From: Planctomycetales bacterium 4484_123
Lineage (GTDB): Bacteria > Planctomycetota > Phycisphaerae > SM23-33
Assembly (NCBI GenBank): GCA_002049885.1
Contig: MVCS01000106.1
Location: forward strand, 1 to 5,810
Direction of reading: 5' to 3'
Length of the DNA stretch: 5,810 nucleotides
Each line of letters starts with the position of its first letter. Position 1 is the first letter of the stretch. The position numbers and the translations under genes are program-made. The notes beneath the pieces are model-generated. The model worked only from the letters and a program-made list of their open reading frames with translations. It was not told where the DNA came from and searched no databases. Of this stretch, positions 5,487-5,810 are shown in pieces.

Positions 5487-5810
5487 CTACAAGGTGCCCT
5501 TGGTGCTGGGCACCTCTCCGCCACGCTGGGGGTCGAAGGACTTGGCCGTGCGCAGGGCCTGGGCCAGCGCCTTGAAGACGGCCTCTGCGATGTGGTGGTC
5601 GTTGCTGCCGTGAGGCACGCCGATGTGCAGGTTCATCCCCGCCTCGACGGCGAACCGACGCAGGAACTCCTCCACCAACTGTACGTCGAAGGAGCCGATC
5701 TTTTCGCCCACGAAGTTCACGTCGAAGACCACCGCCGCCCGGCCAGAGAGGTCCAACGCCACGTTGGCCAGCGCGTCCTCCATGGGCACCGAGGCCCAGC
5801 CATAACGGCG
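5487..5810 (-). CDS. hisB: Imidazoleglycerol-phosphate dehydratase, C-terminal part (5'-truncated by window)
   Basis: Read on the minus strand from the window edge, the frame gives 107 residues (RRYGWASVPMEDALANVALDL onward) ending at the TAG at 5487-5489. The enzyme removes water from imidazoleglycerol phosphate to make imidazole-acetol phosphate, the sixth step of histidine synthesis, in the cytoplasm. Family hallmarks seen are RRYG...VPM(E)DALA...DLSGR, FDVQLVEEFLRRFA, AGMNLHI, the metal-ligand motif DHHIAEA (residues 71-77 of the fragment) followed by FKALAQALR, and the C-terminal PSTKGTL. Hits are continuous with no frameshift, so the visible part looks intact. The true start lies beyond position 5810; the internal GTG and ATG codons near 5783-5789 fall inside conserved sequence. 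It ends right after PSTKGTL, so no C-terminal fusion is present; a phosphatase fusion at the N-terminus cannot be judged here. It converges on the cyclase and is functionally unrelated to it. Confidence 0.95.
   Translation of the reverse strand, partial: RRYGWASVPMEDALANVALDLSGRAAVVFDVNFVGEKIGSFDVQLVEEFLRRFAVEAGMNLHIGVPHGSNDHHIAEAVFKALAQALRTAKSFDPQRGGEVPSTKGTL
5492..5515. terminator. Possible hairpin at the convergent cyclase/hisB ends
   Basis: AGGTGCCC (5492-5499) pairs perfectly with GGGCACCT (5508-5515) around an 8-nt loop. It begins 32 nt after the cyclase stop, so it could end or stabilise the cyclase transcript. No T-run follows on the plus strand. The hairpin lies wholly inside hisB, where its arms are the codons for the conserved residues VP and GT of VPSTKGT, so the symmetry may be only a by-product of codon use. 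Confidence 0.25.

Overview
This 5.8 kb window is GC-rich, with coding on both strands, and looks like bacterial chromosome. The gene families suggest a Gram-negative-type envelope: an outer-membrane beta-barrel, a lipoprotein, a secreted FecR-domain protein and a long CHASE2 adenylate cyclase. From family resemblance alone I favour Planctomycetota, probably the Phycisphaerae side. This is inference, because the window has no rRNA or other phylogenetic marker.

Layout: (1) 3-710 (+) is the C-terminal part of an alginate-export-like outer-membrane barrel. (2) 789-1328 (+) is a small lipoprotein of unknown function with two SLH-like stretches. (3) 1329-1518 is the longest non-coding gap. It holds a perfect TATAAT box at 1406-1411 and a 13-nt perfect dyad at 1380-1392, a candidate regulated promoter. 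(4) 1519-2424 (+) is a secreted FecR-domain protein. (5) 2491-5460 (+) is a 989-residue membrane class III nucleotide cyclase with an enlarged CHASE2 sensor, three membrane helices, an apparently complete catalytic domain and a short TPR-like tail. (6) 5487-5810 (-) is the C-terminal part of imidazoleglycerol-phosphate dehydratase (hisB), convergent with the cyclase and separated from it by only 26 nt.

The core of the window is the FecR/CHASE2-cyclase pair (66-nt gap, same strand), probably one transcription unit started in the 190-nt gap. FecR is predicted to lie outside the inner membrane, on the same side as the CHASE2 sensor. The simplest model is envelope signal perception coupled to cytoplasmic cAMP synthesis. 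The lipoprotein and the barrel upstream could be further envelope partners, but only their neighbourhood supports this. The most unusual features are the two large helical or coiled-coil insertions in the CHASE2 domain, the uncharacterised lipoprotein, and the dyad at the candidate promoter. hisB is a housekeeping gene that marks the end of the module. I see no tRNA, rRNA, CRISPR array, insertion sequence or phage gene, and no gene-free stretch over 300 nt.
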